From contig JAQFVV010000012.1 in the NCBI GenBank assembly GCA_028023455.1, positions 15,762,364-15,826,363 on the forward strand: a DNA stretch of 64,000 nt. The letters are read 5' to 3'. Within the stretch, counting starts at the first letter, position 1. The number at the start of each line of letters is the position of its first letter. Of the stretch, positions 1 to 11,673 are shown in pieces. Source of the stretch: Epiperipatus broadwayi (taxonomy: Eukaryota > Onychophora > Udeonychophora > Euonychophora > Peripatidae). Position numbers and translations under genes: made by a program. Under the pieces are notes generated by a model, which searched no databases, had not been told where the DNA came from, and was given only the letters and a program-made list of their open reading frames with translations.

Positions 1-2639
1 TTAAAGTGGGTTTATAAAGATATTGATTAATTATTAAGTATTCTTAAAAGACTTACTTATGATGCATATTTTTGACAAGTAAAATGATAAAATTAAATCA
101 TGTTAAAGAAATACAGATAATCATAAGTTTTGTAAGGGTTAATCTGTAATACGATGCAACTAGTATATACATTCTATCTGATATTAAATTAATAATTAGT
201 AAGCAGTCTAATTTAATCGCTATGTTGTTAATTAAATTTATTCATGTTGCTCTTAAGTTGTGAAGAACTACATGATGTATTAAATTATCTTAAAAGAATT
301 AAGTACCAGTAATAGATGAATAGTAGACTGATTAATTTTATCATATTTTAAACTTATTAACTTAATGAAGATGTAATAGAGATATACTATGATAATATTT
401 TAATAATAGATATGTTTTTATAAAATAATGTTACATATCCTATATTTTATTTTATTTAATTTATTTTGGAAAGTACAGGAAATGTAACTAGATAAAGTTC
501 ACTAATGATGTAAATAATGTATATAATTTATTGTTGAAGTTGTTAATAAAATTTGTTAAGTTTGTTTTATAAATCTTGGTGTTGACTCAATTTCTCCACT
601 TCACAGTTACGTAATCACAGATAATTTGAATTTTAAATATAATATTTGCACAACATAAATAAAACTATTATTTAAGACTTATAGTATTTTCTTGATATGA
701 AATTTCTTCAAGAAATTTCATTTGTTCTATTATTATTATAGTTATAAAATAACTATAAAATATTTACACAGAATTATAGTATTATTTTGGTTGCCACATA
801 TTCTCAGATTATAAGATTATACCACTTATTTATTTAAGATGTCATATGAACAATAAAAGATTATATCATATTATTATTTATTGTTACACATGATCAGTAT
901 TATAATGAGAAAAGAGATGAGATTAAATTATACATTGAAGATTATTATTATTATTTATTTATTATCAGTATTAGTCAGATGTAGTTAGGAATGATATTAA
1001 ATCCCTTATCATGCTTGATTACAGAGATTATAATTGCCTAGAATTATTTTAAAAGAACCTGAGATTATTTGAGCTAGATTATTTAGATAAAGAGATGATT
1101 ATTTTATTGAGATAATTTTAATTAATTAAGTAATTATTGAAGACTTAGGAATGCTATAGATTTAGTGTTTGAGATAGTAAGAGGGAGGATAGTATTCTTA
1201 TGCCATTGAGGTAATATCCTGTGGGGTATTGGTTCAATGTATTCGTCTTGCTACTTGTAAACTCACTTCATAGTCTCATGATTTTATTAGATATTTATTT
1301 ATTTAATTTATGAAACCTAACCATATTACTATTTATTAATTTGAGCTAATTTAATAACAGATAGTATTGGAGAATATAGTTATTCTTAATTAGATACATT
1401 TTAAATGAGCATAAGTATTTATCTGAGCTAGACCAATTTGTTATTATTACATATTTCCTAGAAGTGAGAGTACAATATATATATATATATATATAGCATA
1501 TTTATTTATGAATATGTTAGACCATTTAATTTTTTTGCTTTGCCAGCAATGACGTTTGTAGAGTCAAAATAAGCATTCTTAAGAAATAATACATAGAAAA
1601 TTTCAATTATAACAATTTTTTTTTTAATGCAGTTTTGATTGTACATAATCAAATTATTTTTACCAGAAAAAAATATAAAAAACCTTTGTGTCTTTTTTTC
1701 AAATAATTCATTTACATTTCTCCAATAATGTATTATATTTTAGTTCTAATGGTAATATGAAATAGAAATGAGCCATGATTTGCTATATAGAACAATAGAT
1801 CAAGTATTCAAGAATAACTTGGACATGTATTTTTTTTTGGATGAGCCTGGAATACTAGGAAAAACATCTAATCAATTTATTGTTGGCAAAGATTCAATCA
1901 GAATATCAAAAGGTTCTTATAATAGTCTCATCTGGCATATCAGTAACCATATTAAGGATAGTTATTACAATTAATGAAGCACAAGACCACATTTGAATGT
2001 CCATGGCATCAATTTATGTAAAAATTGCATATTTCATGGCAGTTATAAAAGATAAAGGGTTTGCCTGTTACTTTATAACTCAATTTTTTTTTTTTTTGTC
2101 ATATATGTGATTTTACTAAGAAGGTTTAAAGCAATTTAACTTTCTTCCTTTATCACTAGATCTCTCCTTGGGTTCAAGTACACATTCAATGATAGCAGCA
2201 TGATACATTTTTGATTGAACTTAACCAAATTATTATGATACTATAAAGAAAAGATATGAAAAACTGCAATTTTTCCAGATAATTCAAATAGATCTACATT
2301 GGTCCAACAATGTTAAGACAGAATGTATGATAGGTTAATTTTAACAAATTGTAAACAAAGATGGGCCAATATTAAATACTGATTAACTTAATAACATGTA
2401 ACAATTTCTTAATAAATATTCAAACATAACATGAGAAAATGTTTATTGTAGCTGTATCCTGTCTGGAGATACAGGAGAATCATTTTTAACTAATATATTA
2501 TAGACAATGGTCTTCTCATAGTAAGTCTTATTTAGCATGGCAATGATCTTATTTGAAAGTCATCAAACTGCAAAAGCAAACTCTGAAGATCACTTGCATT
2601 GATTTACAAAAAATATATATTTTCCTTATGAGCAGCTAT
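1..2639. other. AT-rich non-coding stretch upstream of the first recognised exon
   Basis: No convincing gene is seen. Because the first recognised exon downstream is an internal exon, this is most simply intron sequence of the RPAP3-family gene. It contains an (AT)n microsatellite near 1474-1494 and several poly-T runs. A 68-codon open stretch at 1768-1974 has no recognised domain and no clear splice context, so I do not call it a gene. Confidence 0.5.
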
Positions 2640-3390
2640 ATATATTAAATATTAAATTCAACAACATTAATATATGAAATAGAATAGGAGTTGGCCAAGC
2701 TCCCTCTAGATATCTGTTAACTAATTAACATCACTTCTACATAAACTTTTAAAAGAGTAGAATAGACCTGTCTTATTTGTGCATTTCATGTTAACCAACT
2801 TAGTTTGCTAACCTTGTTGCAATTTTGAAGTAGAAATAGTATTTATGCTAGATATAATTATGATAATATTAAGCAAAGGATAAAAACTGTATTTCATTTT
2901 TAACAATCTTTTGTCTTGTTAATCAATGAGAAGTCAAATATTAAATTTATATAGGATTAATGTATAAGAGAATAGGATTAGAATTGACCAAGCTCACTTC
3001 AACACCATTAGCAAATTAAGCTTATTAAATTGAAAACATAAAGAAAGATGGGTTTGTTTTATTTATAAATTTGTTACATAAAGATGGGGAATCTGTTATT
3101 TTATAGCTGGAAAAAGCTTCGTCAATCCCACTTCTGTTTCATATATGTTAATTAATGCTGTATTTGACTTTTAATTGATTATCAGTATAAATTCTTAAAA
3201 GTGACATATAGTATCTACTCTATGCTTTATTATAAAAATGAGACATAGTGTGGCTTAATTACTTATGATTTCATAGTTAATTCTGCTATATAAATATTAT
3301 TTTCACTACAAAATTTCAACATGCTGAGCAGACTAAACTTATTAATATTAAAAGTACAAAAAATAAATGCTTGTTTTATTTTTTATAAAT
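2640..3390. repeat. Imperfect tandem repeat of about 300-bp units
   Basis: Three diverged blocks share the same order of motifs. A run resembling 'agaataggagttggccaagc' near 2680 recurs near 2970. A block resembling 'gttttatttataaatttg' near 3055 recurs near 3375, with a weaker relative near 2770. The spacing is roughly 295-350 bp. The units are too diverged to give exact borders. They could be a tandemly duplicated non-autonomous element or an old satellite. Confidence 0.4.
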
Positions 3391-6147
3391 TTGTTCGGTT
3401 ATTTGTTCATAGCACATTATGTGGCTTTGAATCATGCTTAATATATTTTTGATGTAATTAGAAAAATAATTTGTATTATGTAATGTATTTAATGAACTAA
3501 TAATTTACAACTTTCTATTCTAAATTCTTTACTATTTATTCTTGGTATATTATAATTTATCTTTATATGCAAACTAAAATTTGATTTGTAATATAAAATT
3601 GTCCTTGCAAGAGCAGCTAAGTCAGTTAGTTTTATATATATTAAGATAGATTGACTTATGCTCACAACACTGAATGATTTTTACTTTGATAAGGTGTTAG
3701 TCTATATGTTTATCTTATATCAAGGAAAAGGTGAAAAGTCATTTACACAAGTTATTTAAAATAAATCGTAGAATGATTTTAATATTAAATGAATGAATAA
3801 TATTCTTGATATTTTGAAATAAATTATTTAAAATTAAATGAAAAGATCTCTCTGATAAATAGATTGTTTAATTTATTTCCGATTCTGACAAAAATGTAAA
3901 TCTACATTCTTAATGTCACAAAAGAAAGAAAAGTATTATTGTGTAGAAACAAGGATGTTGTTTTAGTAGACATGCAATTATTGCAAGTTATTATTTTGTA
4001 TTTAAAAGGAGATTTTGAAAAATAAAACAAAATTAATAAATTGTTTTTGTTCCTAATACAGTTTTTATTAAGAAAAAAAAATATTAGCCTTAATCATTTT
4101 TCTTATTGGTCTGGATATTCATTACTATGTTGCTATAAATACTGACTCATTTTAACTCAAAAATTTGCATAGTCATGAAAAGAACTATTGCTAACATGAC
4201 CCCATGTTGGTGGAAAATTTGGATTACACAGAGATTCATGCGTAATGGGAATTATAACCAGAATATTTTTTATAAGGCTAGTTATGTATGAGATCAATCT
4301 ACATGTAGAACTCGACAAAAAAATTATTATTGATAGTGGAATGATAATAGAATACATATTATCTGCATGTAAAGCCAATCCATATTCATATATAAATATA
4401 GAAGAATCCAGTAGTTTACAGACTACCTATGCTTGAAGCTTATTTTATGTGTGTGTGTGTGTATATATATAATATATTGTTATATTCATTTAAATTCTAT
4501 AAAATGTTACAGCTTTCATGACAATAAGAAGTTGTGTGTGGAAAACATAAAAATCTACTGAAAAATAGCTACGTGAATAATGTTTAAATATTAATGTCAG
4601 AGTTAATATTAAAAATTAATACTTTATTAACAGGTTTTATTATAATTAAGTTCTTCAAGCATTTGTTTACAGTGATGTGGTTAGTTCTAAATGACATGCT
4701 GTACAATATATAAATATTATTACAAGACATGTTCTCAAAACTGCCCAATAAACTTAGTCCCAATTTATTACATATAATTAATATAATTATTGATTAATAA
4801 AACTTGTGTGATTCTACAATGGTAAAGTACAATTATTATTTTTTATAGACAGATGATCATAAATTGAACAGCAACAATCAGAATATATATTAGAAGTACA
4901 CAATACTTAATTGGAAACCATAATAGCTTATATAATTTAAAAAATATATATAAGTCCATGTTATAATCTTGTTCCCAATAAAATTGTATGACTAGTAAGA
5001 ATAATAAGTGAAACAAATATAATTAAAAACTTGTTCCAACTTCACATTTAAGAAAACAGTCTGTTATTGCTTAAAAAATTTATTTATACTAATCTCTTTT
5101 AAAAGAATTGGTAAAAAAATTCGAATAAATTAATATATTTGACTAAAAATGAACTAGTTTGCAGAAACTTAAAATTCATCAAAGGAAACAAAGCAAAAAT
5201 AAAACATCTGAAATGAAAATAAACTTTTAAAAATAAAAGACTATTGATTAATTTAATAACTGAAAATTAATGATCAATGTGTTTACATTTTCTATATGGA
5301 AACACAGAAAGAATTTAGCTTATAATTTAAAGACAAATTAATAATTGAAATTTTTTTGTATATCTAAATATATAGGTAACCTATTTAGATCCATTTATCA
5401 TTTATATTGATTTATAAACACAATTTAAACTATTGCTACATTTATTTTAAGTTCAACCTATTACAAGAAGTTAATTTCTATGGGATATATGTAAATAAGC
5501 CAAACACATGTAGTAGTCTGTTTGTTTTATTGGAGAATATTTATTCTAGATATTTCATTTTTAGTATTGTTACTAACTAGTTAATAAAATTATTAATCAT
5601 TATTTTGAGTTATTATAATAAAATTATTTTACAACTAGATGAATTCTTTTGTTCACAATATTCTTCTGCACATCCAGATAGCTAGCACAGATTAATAACA
5701 GAATTTTGTGTGTATATGGATCCTGTATAGTTTTCTTTGGAATTGTATGATGGCAGCTAAGAAAGTGGAAATTATATTTTAAAATATGACTATAATATTG
5801 CTAAGAATCTCTTAAATTTCACACATTTTACTAACATTATGTATGACTATTTTATTTATGGCAAATTCACTAATGGTATATCATGGCACTGAGCTGATCA
5901 TCTTGATCATAGTTTTGATTTTAGCATTTAATGTATGCCTTCACATATGAAGTTTGTTCATTATTATTCCATTATAAATGTCTGCTCAAAATTAAATGTA
6001 CTGAGTAATTATGCCAATGATGATAATGATTATTTGTTTCTGCTGATTATTGTCTTACTTCCATTTCATTATTATATGAGTTAAATAGATATGATGTTTG
6101 TTTATCAAAGCCATTTTAATATTTTGTTGTTGTTTTTTTTTTTTCAG
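3391..6147. other. AT-rich intronic stretch
   Basis: No gene was recognised. It holds a (TG)n tract at about 4448-4462 that runs into (TA)n. Two overlapping short open stretches on opposite strands around 4157-4436 are hydrophobic or low-complexity and look like chance. The last 30 bases (about 6118-6147) are a T-rich polypyrimidine tract ending in CAG, the acceptor of the next exon. Confidence 0.5.
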
Positions 6148-6242
6148 GAAAAAGAAAGATGTGTATTCTCATTTATATTATTTATCAAAAGTGAAAAGGT
6201 TTAATGCTTTAGTGCTATTTATTACCAAAGATGACAAACAAA
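6148..6242 (+). CDS. RPAP3: RPAP3-family protein, penultimate coding exon (C-terminal domain)
   Basis: This 95-bp internal exon lies between a long poly-T tract ending in CAG (6145-6147) and a consensus donor GTAAGT (from 6243). Only one frame is open across it. It encodes 31 residues including YLSKVKRFNALVLFITKDD. This resembles the end of the RPAP3 C-terminal domain, where animals have a 'SEVKRFDMAVMFMS'-like motif as I recall it. RPAP3 is the TPR-containing adaptor of the R2TP-HSP90 co-chaperone complex, acting in the cytoplasm on RNA polymerase II, snoRNP and PIKK assembly. The exon ends with one extra base, which completes an ATG codon with the exon at 26590. The TPR region would lie upstream of this window. 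SPAG1, which carries the same C-terminal domain, is the main alternative. Confidence 0.66.
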
Positions 6243-7599
6243 GTAAGTTGTTTATTTTTATTTTTGCAAACTTTATGCAAATCATAAAATACTAATTATA
6301 ATAAATAATTACTGATAGCAAGGTACCTTTTTCTGTAATTCTGAATAAATTGTACATGAAGCTTATGTATTGTTAAATAATAAAAAAATCTTTTTTATAG
6401 TTTGAAATGTAGTAATAGTTATTTGGTTTTAAAAACATAAAAAAGATGAAGTTTGAAATGTAGTAATATGAATCAGTAATTATCTGAAATATATTTTTAT
6501 TTAAATTTTATTATATCTGTTAGTAAACACAATTTCTTTTCTATTTTCTATAACTAAGATACTTTAGTTTGTAATACAGAACTTCAGTTGTAGTCAGTGA
6601 CAATATTGTATAAGCAATATATCTTTTTATCTTATTTACATGTAGATATATCAGTATTATGATATTAACCTAGCTATTGTACTTTCTATTGATCTCAACC
6701 TGTTGTTTTTAAATATGAGAACCAAGCTATTTAGTACAGGTAAAACAATTCATTCCAAAGTTTTCAAGTCTTTTTCAGATTTTTGACTTTTTGGATTTTA
6801 AGAATAGATTTTTTTTATCTCTTCATTGTAAGCTCAGACTTCACTAACAATTTATTGTAAAAGATTAAAAATCACTCTTGAAAATTTATTTGGATAATAG
6901 TAGTTTTTGAATTAAATGAGTATTCAAATTAACAGTATTCTGTCTCTAATAATAATCAAATAATTGCTGTTTGGTAGTTTATATGATATCCAGGTAGTGG
7001 AAGAGACAAAATTGAACCATGATCTGTGGTCCTTGAATTCTAAAATTCATAATTCAACTATTGCTATTTCTTGGGTTTTGTTAGTGAAAAATATACCAGG
7101 CCTAAAATATATTTAAGACTATTATTAAAATATACAAATATTTTGTTGCAACAGAATATCTGCCTATTAAGAAACTCACTATTGCTTGCACAAATCTCTA
7201 AAGAAAGAACTATGAAAGTCTATTTCTGTTAACAAAACAAGTCTATAATATGCTTTTACAGAACAAAGAAATGATGTCTGAAAAAGAGGAAATAAATTAT
7301 TTTCTATTTATGAAATTAATCACAACAAATTTGGAAAACACATCTTTCATCTCAAACTAAAGTATTTAAACATTTTAATCTCTATGACCATGTTGAGAGT
7401 TCAATATTTTTCCATTACACCACTCTATCACAAGATATGAACTGGTTTCTCTTCATTTTTAATACCTTATAGAAGAATCAAAAATTCAGATTTTCATGTT
7501 GATATATTGTCTATATCTTTGGTTATATTAAGAATATAAATGTGTATTTTGATAATAATTGCTAGCTTAAAAATGTTTTTAAAGGATATAAATAAATAT

Positions 7600-8610
7600 T
7601 ATTTTTATATATTAATTTTAATATTAAATGTTATTTTATATTTTTGTTTCATTAAATATTTTAATATTTTATATGTTATTTAAGGTTTCATTGATTCCAA
7701 CCATGATTTTGATTATAGGTTGAAAGTATCAGCCTGAGTATCTTTGGATGATAATTTATTTTATTATTTTATACATTATTTGCATTGTTTCCTTTGTTGG
7801 TTGGTATTATTGGGCTGTATTGAGATTTAAATGCTTTGTCAATTGTTATGATAATAAAATATTACTTTTTAATAAGGAAATATATGATTTTATATTGAGC
7901 AATGTGTATAATGGCTTTTTTTTTTTGTTAAGTTAGCAATATATATATTGTACATATTTGATTATCTAAAACTCATGTAGATACTCCAATTTCAGGGTCA
8001 ATAATTTTAGTAAAGATATTATTAAAGTTAGGGGATTACGGAGTTGTTTGGTTTTTCTTAATTTTTAAGATTAATATTTTAAATTTTAGGGAATTATTTT
8101 TTAGATTGAGATTATTAGAGGCAGTGATAACAAGAATAATTTGTATTAATCAAATGGATATAAAAGCCTTAATTGCTTATTCATCAGTTGGGCATATAGG
8201 ATTTATAATTAGATCAGTTTTTGTTATATGTGATTAATGTGGCTATATGGATAATAGTTTGACATGGTTTTTGTTTATTTGAATTGTTTTGTTTATCAAG
8301 TGTATCTTATGACTAATACTATTCAGGGAGAATGGTAGTTGCAAAAGAGATGAATTTATTTCCCAGTTTGGGGTTGTTTGGGTTTTTATTATTTATTGTA
8401 AATATGGCAGCTCCACCTTCACTAAATTTGTTAAATGAAATTGGAATTTTTAATTCTTTAATTTCTTGGAGTTCACTTTGTATAATTATGGATAATTTTA
8501 CTTCATTTTTGGGCAGTATATACAATATATTTATATTCATTTTTTCAGCATGGTCAAATTATTTTGTAGAAGGGGGGATTTTTAAAATTTTTATTAGCAC
8601 ACTTCTTATC
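7600..8610 (+). pseudogene. nad4: Nuclear copy of mitochondrial nad4 (NUMT)
   Basis: With the invertebrate mitochondrial code this stretch reads as NADH dehydrogenase subunit 4, a proton-pumping membrane subunit of complex I. Landmarks in order are VSLIPT..GWKYQPE (7685-7738, with TGA at 7721-7723 read as Trp), KTHVDTPISGS (about 7968-8000), QMDMKALIAYSSVGHMGF (about 8150-8205, with ATA read as Met), ISS with AGA read as Ser at 8211-8213, and NLFPSLG..NMAAPPSLNLLNEI (8350-8442). At least two frame changes are visible, one in the T-run near 7917-7927, plus a TAA near 8235. It covers roughly the central and C-terminal three quarters of a usual ~440-residue protein. It lies in a nuclear intron beside unrelated DNA, so it is a transferred, dead copy. 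I see no neighbouring mitochondrial genes. Confidence 0.88.
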
Positions 8611-9444
8611 TCAAATTTCATTTTATTGCAACTATCCACCAATGCCAAAATTTAGCTGACTCTCTCATGAACTACTGGCATTAAATATCCAGATTTCCAC
8701 ACCTGTGTTGATAGTTTCATATTTTTCCTTTACATTTCTTGCAAAGAAGTGATTCATATTGTATCCATTTTTAATATCTTAAAATAGGATGGATACTTAT
8801 TGTGCTGTAATAGTCTTTATTAAATGAGCCTCAAAAGAAGTTTTAGACAAAAATATTTAGATATATACCTGTGGATTTATGGTTAAGGTGATGCCTTTTT
8901 AGCGGAAGGGCGCACTAGAAATAAAACATGGATTCACACAATCAATCAGGAAAATGATGAAAATTATCAATAACAAAAGTGATACTGGTAGATTTTATAC
9001 ACACTAGGATACTAATATTAGATGATTATATAAAGAGGATTTAATAAATAGCAGTACTTATTTATGATGAGATTTTATTTTTCAAGCTAAAGTGTGCTAT
9101 TTAAAAGAAATGGCTTAAGAATTATGCTGATAATTGAGATAATAATAATAAATTTTGAAAATACGGTGTAGATAATTATTGACTCACTCTTACATATTTT
9201 TTAAAATAAAATAATTATCACTTTTTATTTTTAAAAAAGTTGTTTGTTTGTTTGTTTAAATATGTAATTTTTAAATCTTCCAAAAAATAGTTATTGATTG
9301 TTGAAAAATATTGTTATATTTGTGTACAATAAGACATATATTAAAAATTTTTAATATGTATAATTAATTTATATAATAATAGTAAATCAAACTTTTGAAA
9401 AATCTGCAGATCAGGCATTGCAAATGCATCACAGATCTAGGTCT
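8611..9444. other. AT-rich stretch without a recognised gene
   Basis: This lies between the nad4 copy and a minus-strand coiled-coil relic. It contains a short (GTTT)n tract near 9240 and a small GC-richer patch near 8890-8920. The segment around 9030-9055 weakly resembles the one around 10372-10410. If real, these could be two ends of one old LTR element, but I could not confirm terminal repeats. Confidence 0.35.
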
Positions 9445-9960
9445 CTAAATTGAATTTTGTAAACTTGAGCCAGAATCAAAATATCCATACTTAAAGAGAG
9501 CTGCTTGCTGTCTAATTTCAATTTTTGGTCCAACATAATTGTTCTGAATCATTGTACTTTTCAAATTTTGCATTGGATGCATTAAATTTATTGTTAAATT
9601 ATCCTTTACTTTTATATATTTTTTTTCAATATCCATTTTTAATTCTACATTTTCTTCTTCCAACTTCTTATTTAGTTCTTCAAATTTTTTATTCAACTTT
9701 TCAAAATTCTTATCAGAATCTGCTTTAGATTCTCTCATTTCATCTTTTAATTCTATTTTTTGTTCCTCCAATTTTTATTTAATTCTTCAAAATTCTTACT
9801 AAATTCTGCCTTTAGTTTTTCCATTCCTGTATCAATATCTTCCAATTTTTTTGTTTAACGCTTCAAATTTTTTATCAATATCTCTGAAATTTTAACAGAA
9901 CCTTATGAGAATTATTCTCAATAAATTTCACACCTATCTCAGGCCCTATCTCTAGATTAA
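9445..9960 (-). pseudogene. Coiled-coil protein relic, possibly a retroelement gag or ORF1
   Basis: On the minus strand a reading starts near 9968 (MEAINLEIGPEIG...) and continues, with two or three frame changes in A/T runs, into a 108-codon open segment (9771-9445). The protein is a highly charged coiled coil rich in Lys, Glu and Asn, with repeated FEELNKK-like heptads. It ends in a less repetitive tail with QQAALFKYGYFDSGSS. No enzymatic motif is present. A TGGTGTCA-type primer-binding-site-like sequence about 390 bp upstream on the same strand (10353-10369) suggests a gag-like product of an LTR element. A LINE ORF1 is an alternative. It is broken and probably inactive. Confidence 0.45.
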
Positions 9961-10352
9961 TAGCCTCCATAACTATATTTAGCACACAAAAAATATATAC
10001 ATATAAAGATTATCTGCTCAACTATATAAGAAAAATATTTTACTATTGACACCTATTCCCAGACAAGCTCTATTAATTGAGGACTTTTTAGAAAATACAT
10101 TTCCAAGCATTCAAAAAAAAAAAATAGTTTACTTTCACTTAGATAAGATTATTAATTATGCGTTATTTAAGACGGCCAATAATGTCTTATAAATAGCAGA
10201 GAGGTTTACTAGTTTATTTTCATTTAATGCAAAAATACTTAAGTGCAATTAACACTAGTCTCAAGTACCAGTGGTTTAATCATGCCATATGGTTAGTCAA
10301 CAAAAACTCTACCAGTATAAATGGGAGCAATGAGAATAAACACTGTTTTATA

Positions 10353-10369
10353 CCCAAATTATGACACCA
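10353..10369 (-). other. Possible LTR-retrotransposon primer-binding site
   Basis: The minus strand reads TGGTGTCATAATTTGGG, which resembles the TGGTGTCAGAAGTGGG-type segment that often follows the 5' LTR in Ty3/gypsy-like elements. It lies upstream of the coiled-coil relic on the same strand. No LTR pair was delimited, so this is tentative. Confidence 0.3.
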
Positions 10370-10837
10370 ACTTATCATATAAAGAAAATTTAATAAAATA
10401 CAAGAAAATTATTTGATAAGCCTTAAAAATTGAGACAACAAAATTAACAGTATAGAATGCCCAAGAGATAAAGGCTCTTTCAAATCAAATCAAAATTCCA
10501 AGATTTATAAACTAAAAAAATATTGAAGCAAAATAAATGAAAGACTTTGTTTATATATCCTGGTTTCAAGTTCCTAATTTATACCAATACAATTTAAATG
10601 GAATAAAATAAAGAATGCTAGCTCTTGTAGATGTCCTAAAAATTATAAGATAAGGACACAAAACAATATCAGTCAAATAAAATGAATGTGTGACTAATAT
10701 AAGTATAAGTTAAAATTGGAAATGCTGTATCAATCAGTAACTCAGTCTAATCGAATAAGTTAATAAAGATTTATTCAGGATTTTATAAATAAAATAAGTG
10801 CCCTATCTTTATTGCCATTCGAGGTGTTCAGCCTCAA

Positions 10838-11636
10838 TGCTTTCACTGTGGCGAATGGACACACCTCGTCCAAACTTGTCCCATGAGAATTTATGACTTC
10901 TGCAATGTTAAGAAAACTAAATACCATAAATGCAATCTAACACCTTCAAATCTACCTTCCACCCTGCAATCCCACACCTCTAATGATGTAGGGCAGAATA
11001 AAACTCAAACACCTAAACCACACTGGGAAGCACCACAGTTAAAAAAACAAGAAATAAGTGCTGAAAATAAGACTAGCACAGATGAAGCAATCACTGCTTC
11101 ACAGCAACTGCAATCACAATTGTCTTTTCAACTGTCACAAGAAGCTCTAATTGCAACCAAACCAAAAGACACATCTCAAATAGCAAAGTATCACAAGCAA
11201 GAGAAACACAATTATAACACCGCACACAATGCAAAGCAGACAAAAAGAACAAGTAGCTACACATAAAAGAAAGACACAGGATTCATCGAGCTCCCAGCAT
11301 GAAGATTTAACCAATTCCACTGCTGACTCAGATACGGAACCAAACTGGCTACATCAAAACACTAACAAACTGAAAAATCAACGAAGGAAAAAGGAGTCTA
11401 AAAGAACCAAACTAACCAAATCACAAGACATGCAAGACAGTACCTTCCTGGAAGCAACATCTTCCAACTATAGTCACAATGAAGGCACTCTCAATTCAAA
11501 TCAAATCACATCATTTAAAATCCCAGTGCTATCTAAATCTCCTATGATAGAAAAAGACATGCAAAAAAATACTCAGCAAGCTTTTAATTGTGATGAACAA
11601 CTAGTCTTAATGGACGAACTCGTTACTGGAGAATAG
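10838..11636 (+). pseudogene. LINE ORF1 (zinc-knuckle RNA-binding protein), frameshifted
   Basis: The first reading frame contains CFHCGEWTHLVQTC, a perfect C-x2-C-x4-H-x4-C zinc knuckle, followed by a degenerate second Cys/His cluster (CNV...YHKCN). The rest is a Gln/Thr/Lys-rich, low-complexity tail typical of Tx1/L1-group ORF1 C-termini, which bind the element RNA. The frame closes at 11266 and continues in another frame from 11229 to 11636, so at least one frameshift is present. The N-terminal RRM-like part is missing. Confidence 0.7.
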
Positions 11637-11673
11637 TTATATACTTCGTCCAAGTCCGGCAGAAACCCCTACT

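Noticed and set aside
1768-1974. 68-codon open frame (MSHDLLYRTIDQVF...)
   Set aside because: No recognised domain, no splice signals of quality, and no neighbouring element structure. It could be an unknown transposon piece, but nothing supports a call.
4157-4436. Overlapping open frames on both strands
   Set aside because: Composition-driven in AT-rich DNA, mutually antisense, no motif on either strand.
6098-6295. Open frame starting with ATG at 6098
   Set aside because: The ATG and the poly-Phe part come from the polypyrimidine tract. The real unit is the exon 6148-6242 between CAG and GTAAGT.
8319-8540. Minus-strand open frame over the nad4 copy
   Set aside because: Antisense shadow of the ND4 reading, which has clear conserved blocks on the + strand.
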